From ATX-6F1 sp943369485 (GTDB lineage: Bacteria; Cyanobacteriota; Cyanobacteriia; PCC-6307; Cyanobiaceae), in NCBI GenBank assembly GCA_943369485.1, contig CALRNH020000005.1:128594-192593 (forward strand): DNA of 64,000 nt, given 5' to 3'. Shown one piece after another: positions 56,768 through 64,000 of the stretch. A program made the translations under genes and the position numbers. A model generated the notes under the pieces. It did not search any database. It saw only the letters and a program-made list of their open reading frames with translations, and was not told the DNA's origin. The stretch's first letter is position 1. Every line of letters starts with the position of its first letter.

Positions 56768-58933
56768 TCAGATTAACGGGAGCATGCCGCCCTGACCTGG
56801 CGCTGGCACCCATCCGGATCGGTGGTTCTGAGGCAGCAGGCTGCGCCGGAACCAGCCCCCGCCCCCCAGGGGTGACACCAGCCGCAGGACCGCCGCCAGC
56901 AGGGCCCTCGGCTCGAACGGCGCCTGGCGGGTGGGCCAGAGGCCCCAGCGGCGGTAGAGCTCCCGTTGCAGAGCTTCGCGGCTTTCGCCCTCCAGGTCCT
57001 GCCACCGCCCCCCCAACCGCACGCCACGGCGAGTGGCGGGATCGAGCCGCTCCACCCGGAGCGCCAACCGGGTCGCCTCAGGGATGAGCCCCACCAGGTC
57101 GAGAATCGCCCCTGGCCCTGGAGGCGTGGCACAGGATTCAAGCCACAGTTCGGCCCCCTCCTCCCCGACCGCCCGGAGCCGGGCCGCCCAGCTGCTGGCC
57201 CCATCGCTCAGGCTCACGCCCTGGTCGCGGGCGAACCAGGGGGCCGCGCTCTCAGGCAAGCGATCCCAGCAGGTGCGCAGGGCCAGCAGCAGCAGCAGCA
57301 CGCTCAAACCTGACCACACCAGACCCAGGGCCTGGCCGGCGGGGGTCAGTGCCGGGGCGGCCAGGGAGCGGGCCGGATCGGGGCCGATCACCAGATGCAC
57401 CAGGTTGAGCAGTTGCACCGCCAGCAGCGCCAGCAGGGGCATGACCAGCCAGGGCTCAGGCCGGGAACCGCGGCCTGGGACCAGCGCCTTGGGGGTGACA
57501 TGGAAGCGCTTGGGCTGGCCAAAGGCGGTGGCCACCACCGCCGCGGCGATCGGCATCAGGAAGATCCAGCGGTAGAGCTCCGGCATCAGGGCCGAACGGG
57601 AGCCACGGCTGAACCAGCCCAGCAACAGCAACTGGCCCAGATAGAACGGCAGGGCGATCCCCAGCAACCCACCGGCGGTCAGCTTGACGGGCACCACCCC
57701 CAGCAGCCCCAGGCTCAGGGGCATCATCAGCAGCAGCAGCTGGGGGATCACGTTGAACCAGTGCTGGATCCCCTCCAGGTAGGCGATTCGCTGCAGCGGG
57801 CTCAAGCCGGGGATCGTGAGCGGGCTGGCGCCGGTGCGCAGGGTCTGCAAGGTGCCGCTGGCCCAGCGGCTGCGCTGACGCGCCATCGCCGCCGCCGTCA
57901 GCGGGGCCAGTCCGGCGCTGAGCTTTTCGTTGAGATAGAGGTTGCGGTAGCCCGCGGCGGTGATCCGGATGCCGGTGGCCAGATCCTCCGAGGCGGTGCC
58001 GGTCTCGAAGCGGCCCACCGCCTCCAGGGCCGAACGGCGCACCACGAAGGAGGTGCCGGCGCAGACCACCGCCCCCACCGCCGCGCGGGTGGGCTCGATC
58101 CAGCGGTAGAAGCTCTCCTCATCGGGCATCAGCCAACGCTCCAGGCGCAGGTTGCGCATCACCGGATCCGCCGTCATGTACGACTGGGGGGTCTGCACGA
58201 AGCCCACGGCCGCATCGGCGAACAGCCCCACCGTGCGCCGCAGGAACGGCTCCTGGGGCACCACATCGGCATCGAACACCACCACCAGCTCGCCATCGGC
58301 GAACCCCAGAGCATGGTTGAGGTTGCCCGCCTTGGCATGGCTCCTGCCGGAGCGGCTCAGGTATCGGCAACCGAGGCGCGTGCACAGCCGCTCCAGCTCC
58401 GGCCGGCCGCTGTCATCCAGCAGCCAGACCCGGTGGTGGGGGTAGTCGATCGCCTGGCAACCACGCAGGCAACGCTCGATCAGCTCCGGCGGCTCGCCAT
58501 AGCTGGGAACGAGCACATCCACGCTCGGCCAGGTGGGCTCCGCTGGCCCCGCCGGTGGCAGAGCGTTCGCCTCGACTACCGGCCGATGGGGAAACCAGGT
58601 GAGGCCCAGCTGCAGGAAGCCATTGGTCAGCAGCACCAGCTCCGCCACCAGCATCAGCAGACTCAGCCCAGAGGCTTCCGCTGTGGCCAGGTTGAGGGTG
58701 GAGCTGAGGCGCCAGAACAGATAGCGCAGCCCCAGCAGGGCCAGCACCACGACCGCCGATCGCCGCGCCGCCAGGGGCTGAGCGACCTCCCCGCGCCAGG
58801 AGAGCCCCAGGGCCCAGACCACCACCGCCAGCAGCACCCAGGCCTCAGCGCCAGGGGGGGCCAAGGCGTCCACAAGCAGGGGCAGAGCCCCCCAGAGCAG
58901 ATAGGGGAGAGCGGTGATGGGCGATCGCACCAT
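56768..58933 (-). CDS. Cellulose-synthase-like glycosyltransferase (GT2, BcsA/CesA type)
   Basis: A 721-residue membrane glycosyltransferase. About three N-terminal helices are followed by the catalytic domain: V-L-V-P-S-Y-G near residue 140, L-L-D-D-S-G-R near 172, F-D-A-D-V-V near 220, T-A-S-E-D-L-A-T-G near 315 and Q-R-S-R-W near 353. About five helices follow, and then a soluble C-terminal region of 130 residues where BcsA has PilZ, though the PilZ motif is not clear. It would polymerise a beta-glycan and extrude it across the membrane. The BcsB and BcsC genes are absent. ATG 58933. Confidence 0.88.
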   Translation of the reverse strand: MVRSPITALPYLLWGALPLLVDALAPPGAEAWVLLAVVVWALGLSWRGEVAQPLAARRSAVVVLALLGLRYLFWRLSSTLNLATAEASGLSLLMLVAELVLLTNGFLQLGLTWFPHRPVVEANALPPAGPAEPTWPSVDVLVPSYGEPPELIERCLRGCQAIDYPHHRVWLLDDSGRPELERLCTRLGCRYLSRSGRSHAKAGNLNHALGFADGELVVVFDADVVPQEPFLRRTVGLFADAAVGFVQTPQSYMTADPVMRNLRLERWLMPDEESFYRWIEPTRAAVGAVVCAGTSFVVRRSALEAVGRFETGTASEDLATGIRITAAGYRNLYLNEKLSAGLAPLTAAAMARQRSRWASGTLQTLRTGASPLTIPGLSPLQRIAYLEGIQHWFNVIPQLLLLMMPLSLGLLGVVPVKLTAGGLLGIALPFYLGQLLLLGWFSRGSRSALMPELYRWIFLMPIAAAVVATAFGQPKRFHVTPKALVPGRGSRPEPWLVMPLLALLAVQLLNLVHLVIGPDPARSLAAPALTPAGQALGLVWSGLSVLLLLLALRTCWDRLPESAAPWFARDQGVSLSDGASSWAARLRAVGEEGAELWLESCATPPGPGAILDLVGLIPEATRLALRVERLDPATRRGVRLGGRWQDLEGESREALQRELYRRWGLWPTRQAPFEPRALLAAVLRLVSPLGGGGWFRRSLLPQNHRSGWVPAPGQGGMLPLI

Positions 58934-59296
58934 TTGAGCCTCAGTCCTACCGGCGATTGGAGCGACTGGATGGATTGCTGCTCAGGGACTCAACCCGACT
59001 GAAAGACCCGGCCGCTGTGATCAGCCCTGGGACAGCCGAGCGCCCGGGCCGATCTGGCGCAGGATCCCCGCGCTTCGCTGGCCACGCCGATCACCAACCC
59101 GAGCTGGGCGGCGCGGACGATGAACAGCTGGACACACTGGAGCTGCTCAAAGGAGCCGAGTCGGTTGCCCTCGGTCGCGTGACGGAACTGCAAGGTCAAT
59201 GTAACGAAACATTGAGCATTTTTGGTTGGGTGGGTGGTGCCGGTGGGCCCCTCCAGCCTTGGTGAAGCGATAGGTTCGCCGTAACACGGCCTCCCC
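58934..59296. other. Divergent intergenic region with one dyad
   Basis: This 363-base region lies between the divergent glycosyltransferase and CbiX genes. The only structure I can support is the dyad at 59196-59215. The rest has no gene-like frame. Confidence 0.5.
59196..59215. promoter_or_regulatory. Symmetrical operator-like dyad before cbiX
   Basis: TCAATGT and ACATTGA are perfect complements with a 6-base spacer, about 80 bases before the cbiX start. Seven-base arms with an N6 spacer are the geometry of CRP/FNR-type or small dimeric metal regulators. Which regulator binds cannot be told from the sequence. Confidence 0.45.
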
Positions 59297-60463
59297 ATGG
59301 TTTCGACCCCCGCGCAGCAGGCGTTGTCCACCCTCTCCGGCTCCGAGCTGGGCGGTGCCCCGATCGGCGTGATGATCTGCGGCCATGGCAGCCGCAACCG
59401 CCTGGCGGTGGCCGAATTCGCCCAGCTGGCCGAGGGCCTGCGCCGCCAGCTGCCCCAGATCCCGGTCGAATATGGCTACCTGGAGTTCGCCCGGCCGATT
59501 CTGCGCGAGGGCTTGGAGCGCCTGCGGCAGCAAGGGGTGGGCCGGGTGCTGGCGGTGCCGGGCATGTTGTTCGCCGCAGGCCATGCCAAGAACGACATCC
59601 CTTCGGTGCTCAACACCTACGCCGCCGAGACGGGGCTGCAGATCGACTACGGCCGCGAACTGGGCATCGACCTCAAGATGATCCAGGCGGCCGGGGCGCG
59701 CATCCGTGAAGCCCTCGATCGTGCCCCGATCGGCCCTGACGGAGCGATCCCCCTGCACGACACCCTGCTGGTGGTGGTCGGGCGCGGCTCCTCCGATCCA
59801 GACGCCAACTCCAATGTCGCCAAGGTGACGCGGATGCTGGTGGAGGGCTTCGGCTTCGGCTGGGGTGAAACGCTCTATTCCGGCGTCACCTTCCCGCTGG
59901 TGGAACCGGGCCTGCGCCACGTGGTGCGTTTGGGCTACCGCCGCATCCTGGTCTTTCCCTACTTCCTGTTCTCTGGCGTGCTGGTGAGCCGCATTCGCCA
60001 GCACAGCGAACGCGTGGCGGCCGACCATCCCGATGTGGACTTCCTGCCGGTCGACTACCTGGGGGATCACCCGCTGGTGATCGACACCTTCATCGAACGG
60101 GTGGAGGAGGTGGTGCGGGGTGACACCAACATGAACTGCTCCCTGTGCAAATACCGGGCCCAGGTGCTCGGCTTCGAGCGCGAGGTGGGTGCGCCCCAGG
60201 AAAGCCATCACCACCACGTGGAAGGGCTCTGTGAAGCCTGCGATCTCTGCGAGAACGAGTGCACCGGCGCCTGCCAGAGCGACGGCGTTCCGATCCCGAT
60301 GGCGGGCCACAGCCATGGGCATGAGCACAGCCATGGGCATGACAACAGCCATGAATCCGTGCAAGCCCACGGCCACCACCACCCGCCCTACCCCCATGCC
60401 GATCACCCGCTCGGCCCCCGCAGCCTGAAGACGGCCACTCCTGAGCAGGAACCGCTGTCCTGA
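59297..60463 (+). CDS. cbiX: CbiX-type sirohydrochlorin chelatase with His-rich tail
   Basis: A 388-residue two-repeat CbiX chelatase. The first half has M-I-C-G-H-G-S-R-N near residue 28 and F-A-A-G-H-A-K-N-D near 94; the second half has V-V-V-G-R-G-S-S-D-P-D near 156. The C-terminal part has a C-x2-C pair (C-S-L-C), then a second Cys cluster (C-E-A-C-D-L-C-E-N-E-C) that could bind an Fe-S cluster, and a tail of repeated H-S-H-G-H. It inserts cobalt (or iron) into sirohydrochlorin on the way to cobalamin or sirohaem. The tail probably stores or delivers the metal. Confidence 0.9.
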   Translation: MVSTPAQQALSTLSGSELGGAPIGVMICGHGSRNRLAVAEFAQLAEGLRRQLPQIPVEYGYLEFARPILREGLERLRQQGVGRVLAVPGMLFAAGHAKNDIPSVLNTYAAETGLQIDYGRELGIDLKMIQAAGARIREALDRAPIGPDGAIPLHDTLLVVVGRGSSDPDANSNVAKVTRMLVEGFGFGWGETLYSGVTFPLVEPGLRHVVRLGYRRILVFPYFLFSGVLVSRIRQHSERVAADHPDVDFLPVDYLGDHPLVIDTFIERVEEVVRGDTNMNCSLCKYRAQVLGFEREVGAPQESHHHHVEGLCEACDLCENECTGACQSDGVPIPMAGHSHGHEHSHGHDNSHESVQAHGHHHPPYPHADHPLGPRSLKTATPEQEPLS

Positions 60464-60594
60464 ACAGCCCGCTCGGCCCCATGGCCGGCGCTGGCGAGCG
60501 CTGGCAACGATGCGAACGCGGCCCAGCCGACTGTCTCGATCTCGCCCGCGTCTCAATGGACACAGCGTCGATCAGTCCTGCCTATGAATCAACG

Positions 60595-60646
60595 GTTTCC
60601 CCAGGCTTCGCCTGTTTTCCCCAGCTCAACCCGGGTTTTTCCACAG
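60595..60646 (+). repeat. Phased DnaA-box-like repeats
   Basis: Three similar units, GTTTCCCCAG (60595), GTTTTCCCCAG (60614) and GTTTTTCCACAG (60635), have ends spaced by 20 and 22 bases, about two helical turns. The third contains TTTTCCACA, the usual cyanobacterial DnaA box; the others are weaker. They lie in a 451-base gap (60464-60914) that otherwise holds no gene I can support. Confidence 0.4.
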
Positions 60647-60914
60647 TTCAGGGCAGCTGAAGGGTTGCTGGGCCAAGGCCGTTGGGGATTTCCCAGTTTG
60701 GCACCAACGGAACTTGACAGCCACGCGCCAGCACCATGGGTCCACAGCTCCCTCCGCCGACGCGGCGCAGTTCGCTTGCGCAGCAAGCCATCTCATCTTG
60801 ATGCGACGTGCGCTCGCAAGAGACCTCCGCTTTGACGCCCCGGGGCCTGTTATGGCTTTCTTAGGGGGACGTTATGGACGGCAGATCTTGGACGGCGTTG
60901 GCGGGGTTGATGGG

Positions 60915-61205
60915 ATGGAGCAGGCGCCAAGGGACCAGGAACGAGATCATCTGTCCCGTTGCATCGCCCGCGAGACGGCCGACAAGCCCCCCGTTCAGGA
61001 CGCCGCCAGCGTCAGCCTGGAGGCCGAGGTTCCCGAGGCCCTGTTCGTTGGGATGCGGGACTTCATTCAGGCCCACCCCCACTGGGATCAATACCGAGTG
61101 ATGACCTCAGCCCTGGCCGGGTTCCTGTTCCAGAACGGCTGCACCGATCGAAACGTGGCCCAGCACTACCTGCACGGGCTTTTCCGGCGCCAGGGCCAGC
61201 CCTGA
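60915..61205 (+). CDS. DUF2811 family protein
   Basis: A 96-residue protein. The conserved DUF2811 part begins at V-S-L-E-A-E-V-P-E-A-L and continues H-P-H-W-D-Q, S-A-L-A-G-F-L-F-Q-N-G and A-Q-H-Y-L-H-G-L-F, and this family is mainly cyanobacterial. The function is unknown; it is small, helical and probably cytoplasmic. ATG 60915 is used; ATG 60852 is in frame and also possible. Confidence 0.75.
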   Translation: MEQAPRDQERDHLSRCIARETADKPPVQDAASVSLEAEVPEALFVGMRDFIQAHPHWDQYRVMTSALAGFLFQNGCTDRNVAQHYLHGLFRRQGQP

Positions 61206-61322
61206 GGTCACCGCAGGCTCGACCAACGCAGGATTTTTCCAGGGCGCCGATCCAGTCACCGCCCCGATCAGACTGCAGGCGCTTGAAGAAGGGGTGCCTC
61301 AGTCCAATCGGCAGGGACAAAA

Positions 61323-61348
61323 AAAGCGGGAGTTCAACCTCCCGCTTT
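61323..61348. terminator. Bidirectional hairpin terminator
   Basis: AAAGCGGGAG at 61323-61332 and its exact complement at 61339-61348 enclose a 6-base loop. The A-run before and T-run after make it usable from both directions. It lies between the convergent DUF2811 and GMC oxidoreductase genes. Confidence 0.75.
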
Positions 61349-61455
61349 GGATCTCCCTTGCCCGACCCGTTGAAGGTCGCCTGAAGATTGTCCGACTTGT
61401 CGCCCATGGGAACTGTGGTCATCGACACCACTGGTGACGTTGGGTCTCGAAGCGC

Positions 61456-63105
61456 TCACAGAGCCCTCGGCTCATCGCTGCGCAGATCCGCAGCGGCCCG
61501 TTCGCAGGCCCTCCAGGTGATCGCCATCTCCGTGAGCGTCGGACTCTGCCAGCCGGCGCTGGGCCAGCATGCCCCATCCACCACCAGCAGATTGGGCGCC
61601 CGCCAGCAACGGTTCCAGGGGTCAACGACTCCCTCGCTTTCCCGAGCGGCCATCGGCGCGCCCCCGAGTTCATGGATGTAATAACCGGGGGGCGGGGCCT
61701 CTGGCGCCAGGGCGATGCTGCGGCGCAGCAACGGCTCGATCAGGGGCATCAGGAACAGGTCTTCCAGGGGGCGAATCTCGCCGCCGGCGGCCGCGACCAC
61801 CGCTTGCATGCGCCGGTGCATGTGCGCCACCATCCTCTGCTCGTTGGCTCCCCAGGCGCAATCGATGGAGGCGGTCGGCAGGTCCCAGGCATCGGTGCGG
61901 GAGGTGTCCAGCCGCACATGGTTACGGGGATCGTTCAGCATCTCCCCATGGCCGATCAGGAAACCCACGGCCTCGCTGCGGCGACGCTTGAGCAGGCCTG
62001 GGGGATCGAAGCGCTGCACGGCGCCCCAGAGGCCATAACCACGCAGGAACGGCCGCCCCTCTCCCTCCACCAGGTTCACGGTGTTCGGAAGAAACACACT
62101 GCCCGCCCCTGAAAGCTCGTGAGCCTGGGCGGGGGCGCGCTGATCGGGAAGGCAAAAGAAACGGCTGCTGGAAATGTGATCCATCAGGCCATGGCCGAGA
62201 CCGCCAGAGGGATCGACCAGGCCACCGGCGCGCTGGGCCTCGCTGGAGGCCAGCAGCAGCCGCACGCTCTCGATCGTCGAGGCGCAGAGCACCACCAACG
62301 CTGCCGCTTCACGGTGGCGTGTGCGGCTCAAGCGGTCGACGTAGACCACAGCCTCGGCGCGGGATCCGGTGGGATCCAGCTCCACATGGCTCACCACCGC
62401 ATTGCTGCGCACGCTCACACGGCCCGTGGCCCGTGCCCGCCCCAGGCAGCCCCCCTGGGAGCTGGAGGCCGGCCAGCCGGCGCGGGCACCGCCGCGGTGC
62501 AGGGCAAAGCCACGGGAGTGAATCAAGGGGAGCCCCAGCTCACTCCCGATCGAGGCCCGCAGATGCTCCTCGGCTGGGGTGAAGGGCAAGGGCGGACCGT
62601 AATCGCCATCGGGTAACTGGGGCAAGCCATCAAGCCCCCCGCGAACCGCCAAAAGTCTCTCCAGGCGTGAGTAGTAAGGCGCCAGGTCATCGTGGCCGAT
62701 GGGCCAGCTGGGGCCATGGCCATCACGCTCCCCCGCCTTGAACTCCAGATCGGACAGGCGCAGGGTGATGCCGCCCCAGGTGAGGCTCTTGCCGCCCACC
62801 TGGCGACCCCGGGTCCAGAGAAAGGGCCGCTCGGCCGGGGTGCCGTAGGGGTTCTCGACCTCGTTGACGAACAACTCCGGGTTGGCCTTCCAGTAGCCGG
62901 GGTGGCTGACCTGCAGCTTCTGGACCCCGCTGGTGAGCCTCACCAGACGCCGCAGCGTGTTGAGCGGTTCGGAGCCCAGGGCCCGCTCGACGCTCAGGTC
63001 GGGGCCCGCTTCGAGCACGAGCACCCGCAGCCCGGCCTGGGCCAGCACCATGGCCGCCACCCCACCGGTGGCGCCGGAGCCCACGACGATCGCGTCGAAG
63101 GGCAT
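61456..63105 (-). CDS. GMC-family FAD oxidoreductase
   Basis: A 549-residue flavoenzyme. The FAD motif G-S-G-A-T-G-G near residue 9, E-A-G-P near 32 and the G-G-K-S-L-T-W-G-G near 103 are GMC features. The active-site segment is H-E-L-G-G-A-P near 477, and V-V-D-G-A-C-W-P near 510 places the second half of the FAD site. It oxidises an unknown alcohol or sugar. ATG 63105 overlaps the stop of a small gene upstream (TGATG). Confidence 0.9.
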   Translation of the reverse strand: MPFDAIVVGSGATGGVAAMVLAQAGLRVLVLEAGPDLSVERALGSEPLNTLRRLVRLTSGVQKLQVSHPGYWKANPELFVNEVENPYGTPAERPFLWTRGRQVGGKSLTWGGITLRLSDLEFKAGERDGHGPSWPIGHDDLAPYYSRLERLLAVRGGLDGLPQLPDGDYGPPLPFTPAEEHLRASIGSELGLPLIHSRGFALHRGGARAGWPASSSQGGCLGRARATGRVSVRSNAVVSHVELDPTGSRAEAVVYVDRLSRTRHREAAALVVLCASTIESVRLLLASSEAQRAGGLVDPSGGLGHGLMDHISSSRFFCLPDQRAPAQAHELSGAGSVFLPNTVNLVEGEGRPFLRGYGLWGAVQRFDPPGLLKRRRSEAVGFLIGHGEMLNDPRNHVRLDTSRTDAWDLPTASIDCAWGANEQRMVAHMHRRMQAVVAAAGGEIRPLEDLFLMPLIEPLLRRSIALAPEAPPPGYYIHELGGAPMAARESEGVVDPWNRCWRAPNLLVVDGACWPSAGWQSPTLTEMAITWRACERAAADLRSDEPRAL

Positions 63106-63296
63106 CAGGAGGGAGTCACCTGCCGGTTGCGGCTGGGGGTGGCACTGGGCGTGCGGGCCCCCAACAGCTCAAGGGTGGCCAGGATCCCATCACCGATCAG
63201 ATCGACACTCATCCAGACCAACACAGCCGCCAGCAGCAACGGGTGCCGCGAATCTCGCTCCGGAGCGTCTGGGGTAGGTGCGTTGAGGGACTCCAT
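63105..63296 (-). CDS. Small one-helix protein coupled to the GMC oxidoreductase
   Basis: A 63-residue protein with one hydrophobic segment near residues 20-38 (L-L-L-A-A-V-L-V-W-M-S-V) and polar ends. Small partner proteins with one TM or twin-Arg signal often precede GMC dehydrogenases, so it may be a membrane-anchoring subunit. No twin-Arg motif is present here. Confidence 0.55.
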   Translation of the reverse strand: MESLNAPTPDAPERDSRHPLLLAAVLVWMSVDLIGDGILATLELLGARTPSATPSRNRQVTPS

Positions 63297-63638
63297 CGCA
63301 GTCGCCTTCCGCTGGGCGCATGAAAGCTGAGATTAGGTCAGCCCCGGGGGGTCACTGGCAGCCCTGTCAGAAGGGAGAGGCGCGGGGCCCGGCAGCGCTG
63401 CCACCCATGGCAGGGACAAGAGGAGTGATTCAAGGCCAATTCTCAGACCGCCAACTGACGTTGCTCCAATCCCTTCCGCTGCAACCGTGATAAAGGGTCC
63501 CGACTCGCTCTCAAAGCGCGAAGCGGACCTTGAAACGTCTTCTTTGCTACTGAAACAGTTCAAGTATGGTCCAATTCCGGCTGTTGGTTTGTGCCACTTA
63601 GACGTAATCTCAAGAAACGCTTGACTTGAAAGCATCCA
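63297..63638. other. Intergenic stretch, less GC-rich, no gene seen
   Basis: This 342-base stretch lies between divergent genes and is less GC-rich than its flanks. It probably holds promoters for both, but I cannot define -35/-10 boxes with confidence. An antisense frame across its right part is only a shadow of the next gene. Confidence 0.4.
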
Positions 63639-64000
63639 GTGCTGCTGAGCAACCTGCCCACCGGTTACCGGTTGTTGCTCCGATCGAGCCCCAGGATCTC
63701 CGGCCTTGCGATCGGCCTTGCGGCGCTTCTGGCCGGCGCTCCAGTGATCGCTGGCGAGGTGAGCGCCACCGGCGGTGCCCTGGGCCTGGGCACGGCGGTG
63801 AACGGCTCGGTGGGCGGCAGCTGCGGCGCGGGCCTGTGCCAGGTGGGCGGTGGCACGGCGGCGGGCCGCAACCTGTTCCATCGTTTTTCGGCCTTTGACA
63901 CCCGCGGCGCCATCACCGGGGTGAACTTCGCCAGCGGCGGCGCCAGCAATGTGTTCGTGGGCGTGACCAGTCCCTTAGGGACCTTTATTGACAAGCTGGT
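63639..64000 (+). CDS. Two-partner-secretion haemagglutinin, N-terminal part (cut by window edge)
   Basis: A partial protein of 120 residues. A signal segment (L-A-I-G-L-A-A-L-L-A-G-A-P-V-I-A-G) is followed by a filamentous-haemagglutinin-type TPS domain start: a repetitive Gly/Val-rich stretch, then N-L-F-H-R-F-S-A-F-D-T-R-G and A-S-N-V-F-V-G-V-T, typical of the TpsA N terminus. Such proteins are exported through a TpsB partner. GTG 63639 is the first start after an in-frame TGA at 63627. Confidence 0.75.
   Translation, partial: MLLSNLPTGYRLLLRSSPRISGLAIGLAALLAGAPVIAGEVSATGGALGLGTAVNGSVGGSCGAGLCQVGGGTAAGRNLFHRFSAFDTRGAITGVNFASGGASNVFVGVTSPLGTFIDKL

Noticed and set aside
57395..59002. 535-residue rightward frame opposite the cellulose-synthase-like gene
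   Set aside because: Gln/His/Arg-rich shadow; the D-D-D-QxxRW signature lies on the minus strand.
63333..63881. 182-residue leftward frame at the right end
   Set aside because: Antisense to the start of the haemagglutinin gene and without motifs.
1..64000. tRNA, rRNA, CRISPR arrays, riboswitches and transposase genes
   Set aside because: Looked for cloverleaf T-arm patterns, spaced direct repeats and DDE or Tyr/Ser recombinase motifs; none could be supported by eye.

Overview
The window looks like chromosomal DNA of a GC-rich picocyanobacterium of the Synechococcus/Cyanobium type. The evidence is a plastid-lipid-associated (fibrillin) protein, a DUF2811 protein, several proteins of cyanobacterial style without known function, a near-consensus cyanobacterial LexA box at 52370, HIP1 octamers (GCGATCGC), and dense packing with many GTGA and ATGA start/stop overlaps. 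No rRNA, tRNA or CRISPR array was seen. Identifications rest on reading motifs by eye; no database search was possible.

Region 1 (1-20000) is mostly ordinary chromosome: a J-domain protein, a three-part ABC-2 exporter with a PIN/AbrB toxin-antitoxin (TA) pair inserted between ATPase and permeases, a DUF433/DUF5615 TA pair with an eroded toxin, a secreted GHL10-type glycosyl hydrolase-like protein, a secreted Mn superoxide dismutase, an ABC ATPase, a Phd/PIN pair, a receptor-type nucleotidyl cyclase overlapping an MscS channel with a cyclic-nucleotide-binding domain, a GH57 enzyme with a FitA/VapC pair, and an alcohol dehydrogenase.

Region 2 (20000-29700) is a plastic zone. It has four copies of a roughly 100-bp hairpin-rich repeat, four copies of an HNH-HIT gene (three decayed, one with HNH and HIT domains intact), six complete two-gene modules, one orphan antitoxin and one broken MNT/HEPN pair. 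dCTP deaminase and an MpaB-type oxygenase are the only housekeeping-like genes in it.

Region 3 (29700-39900) is a defence-like island: a J-domain protein plus an HTH/HNH protein, then a visibly AT-rich block with a HEPN protein and an 863-residue SF2 helicase that ends in a PD-(D/E)XK nuclease motif, then a PLD-helicase-DUF3427 protein, a second MntA/HepT pair and a VapBC-type pair. The HEPN plus helicase-nuclease pair is the best candidate for an undescribed system.

Region 4 (39900-64000) is again chromosome-like: SelO, several secreted or membrane proteins, a short-chain dehydrogenase, type II NADH dehydrogenase, a PPC-glutaredoxin fusion, an alpha/beta hydrolase with membrane segments, a TerB-like protein, a LexA-box gene, PilZ, ArfB, fibrillin, a cellulose-synthase-like glycosyltransferase with a RodZ-tail-like partner, a CbiX chelatase with a His-rich tail behind a symmetrical operator-like dyad, a DUF2811 gene preceded by phased DnaA-box-like repeats, a GMC oxidoreductase, and the start of a two-partner-secretion haemagglutinin cut by the window edge.
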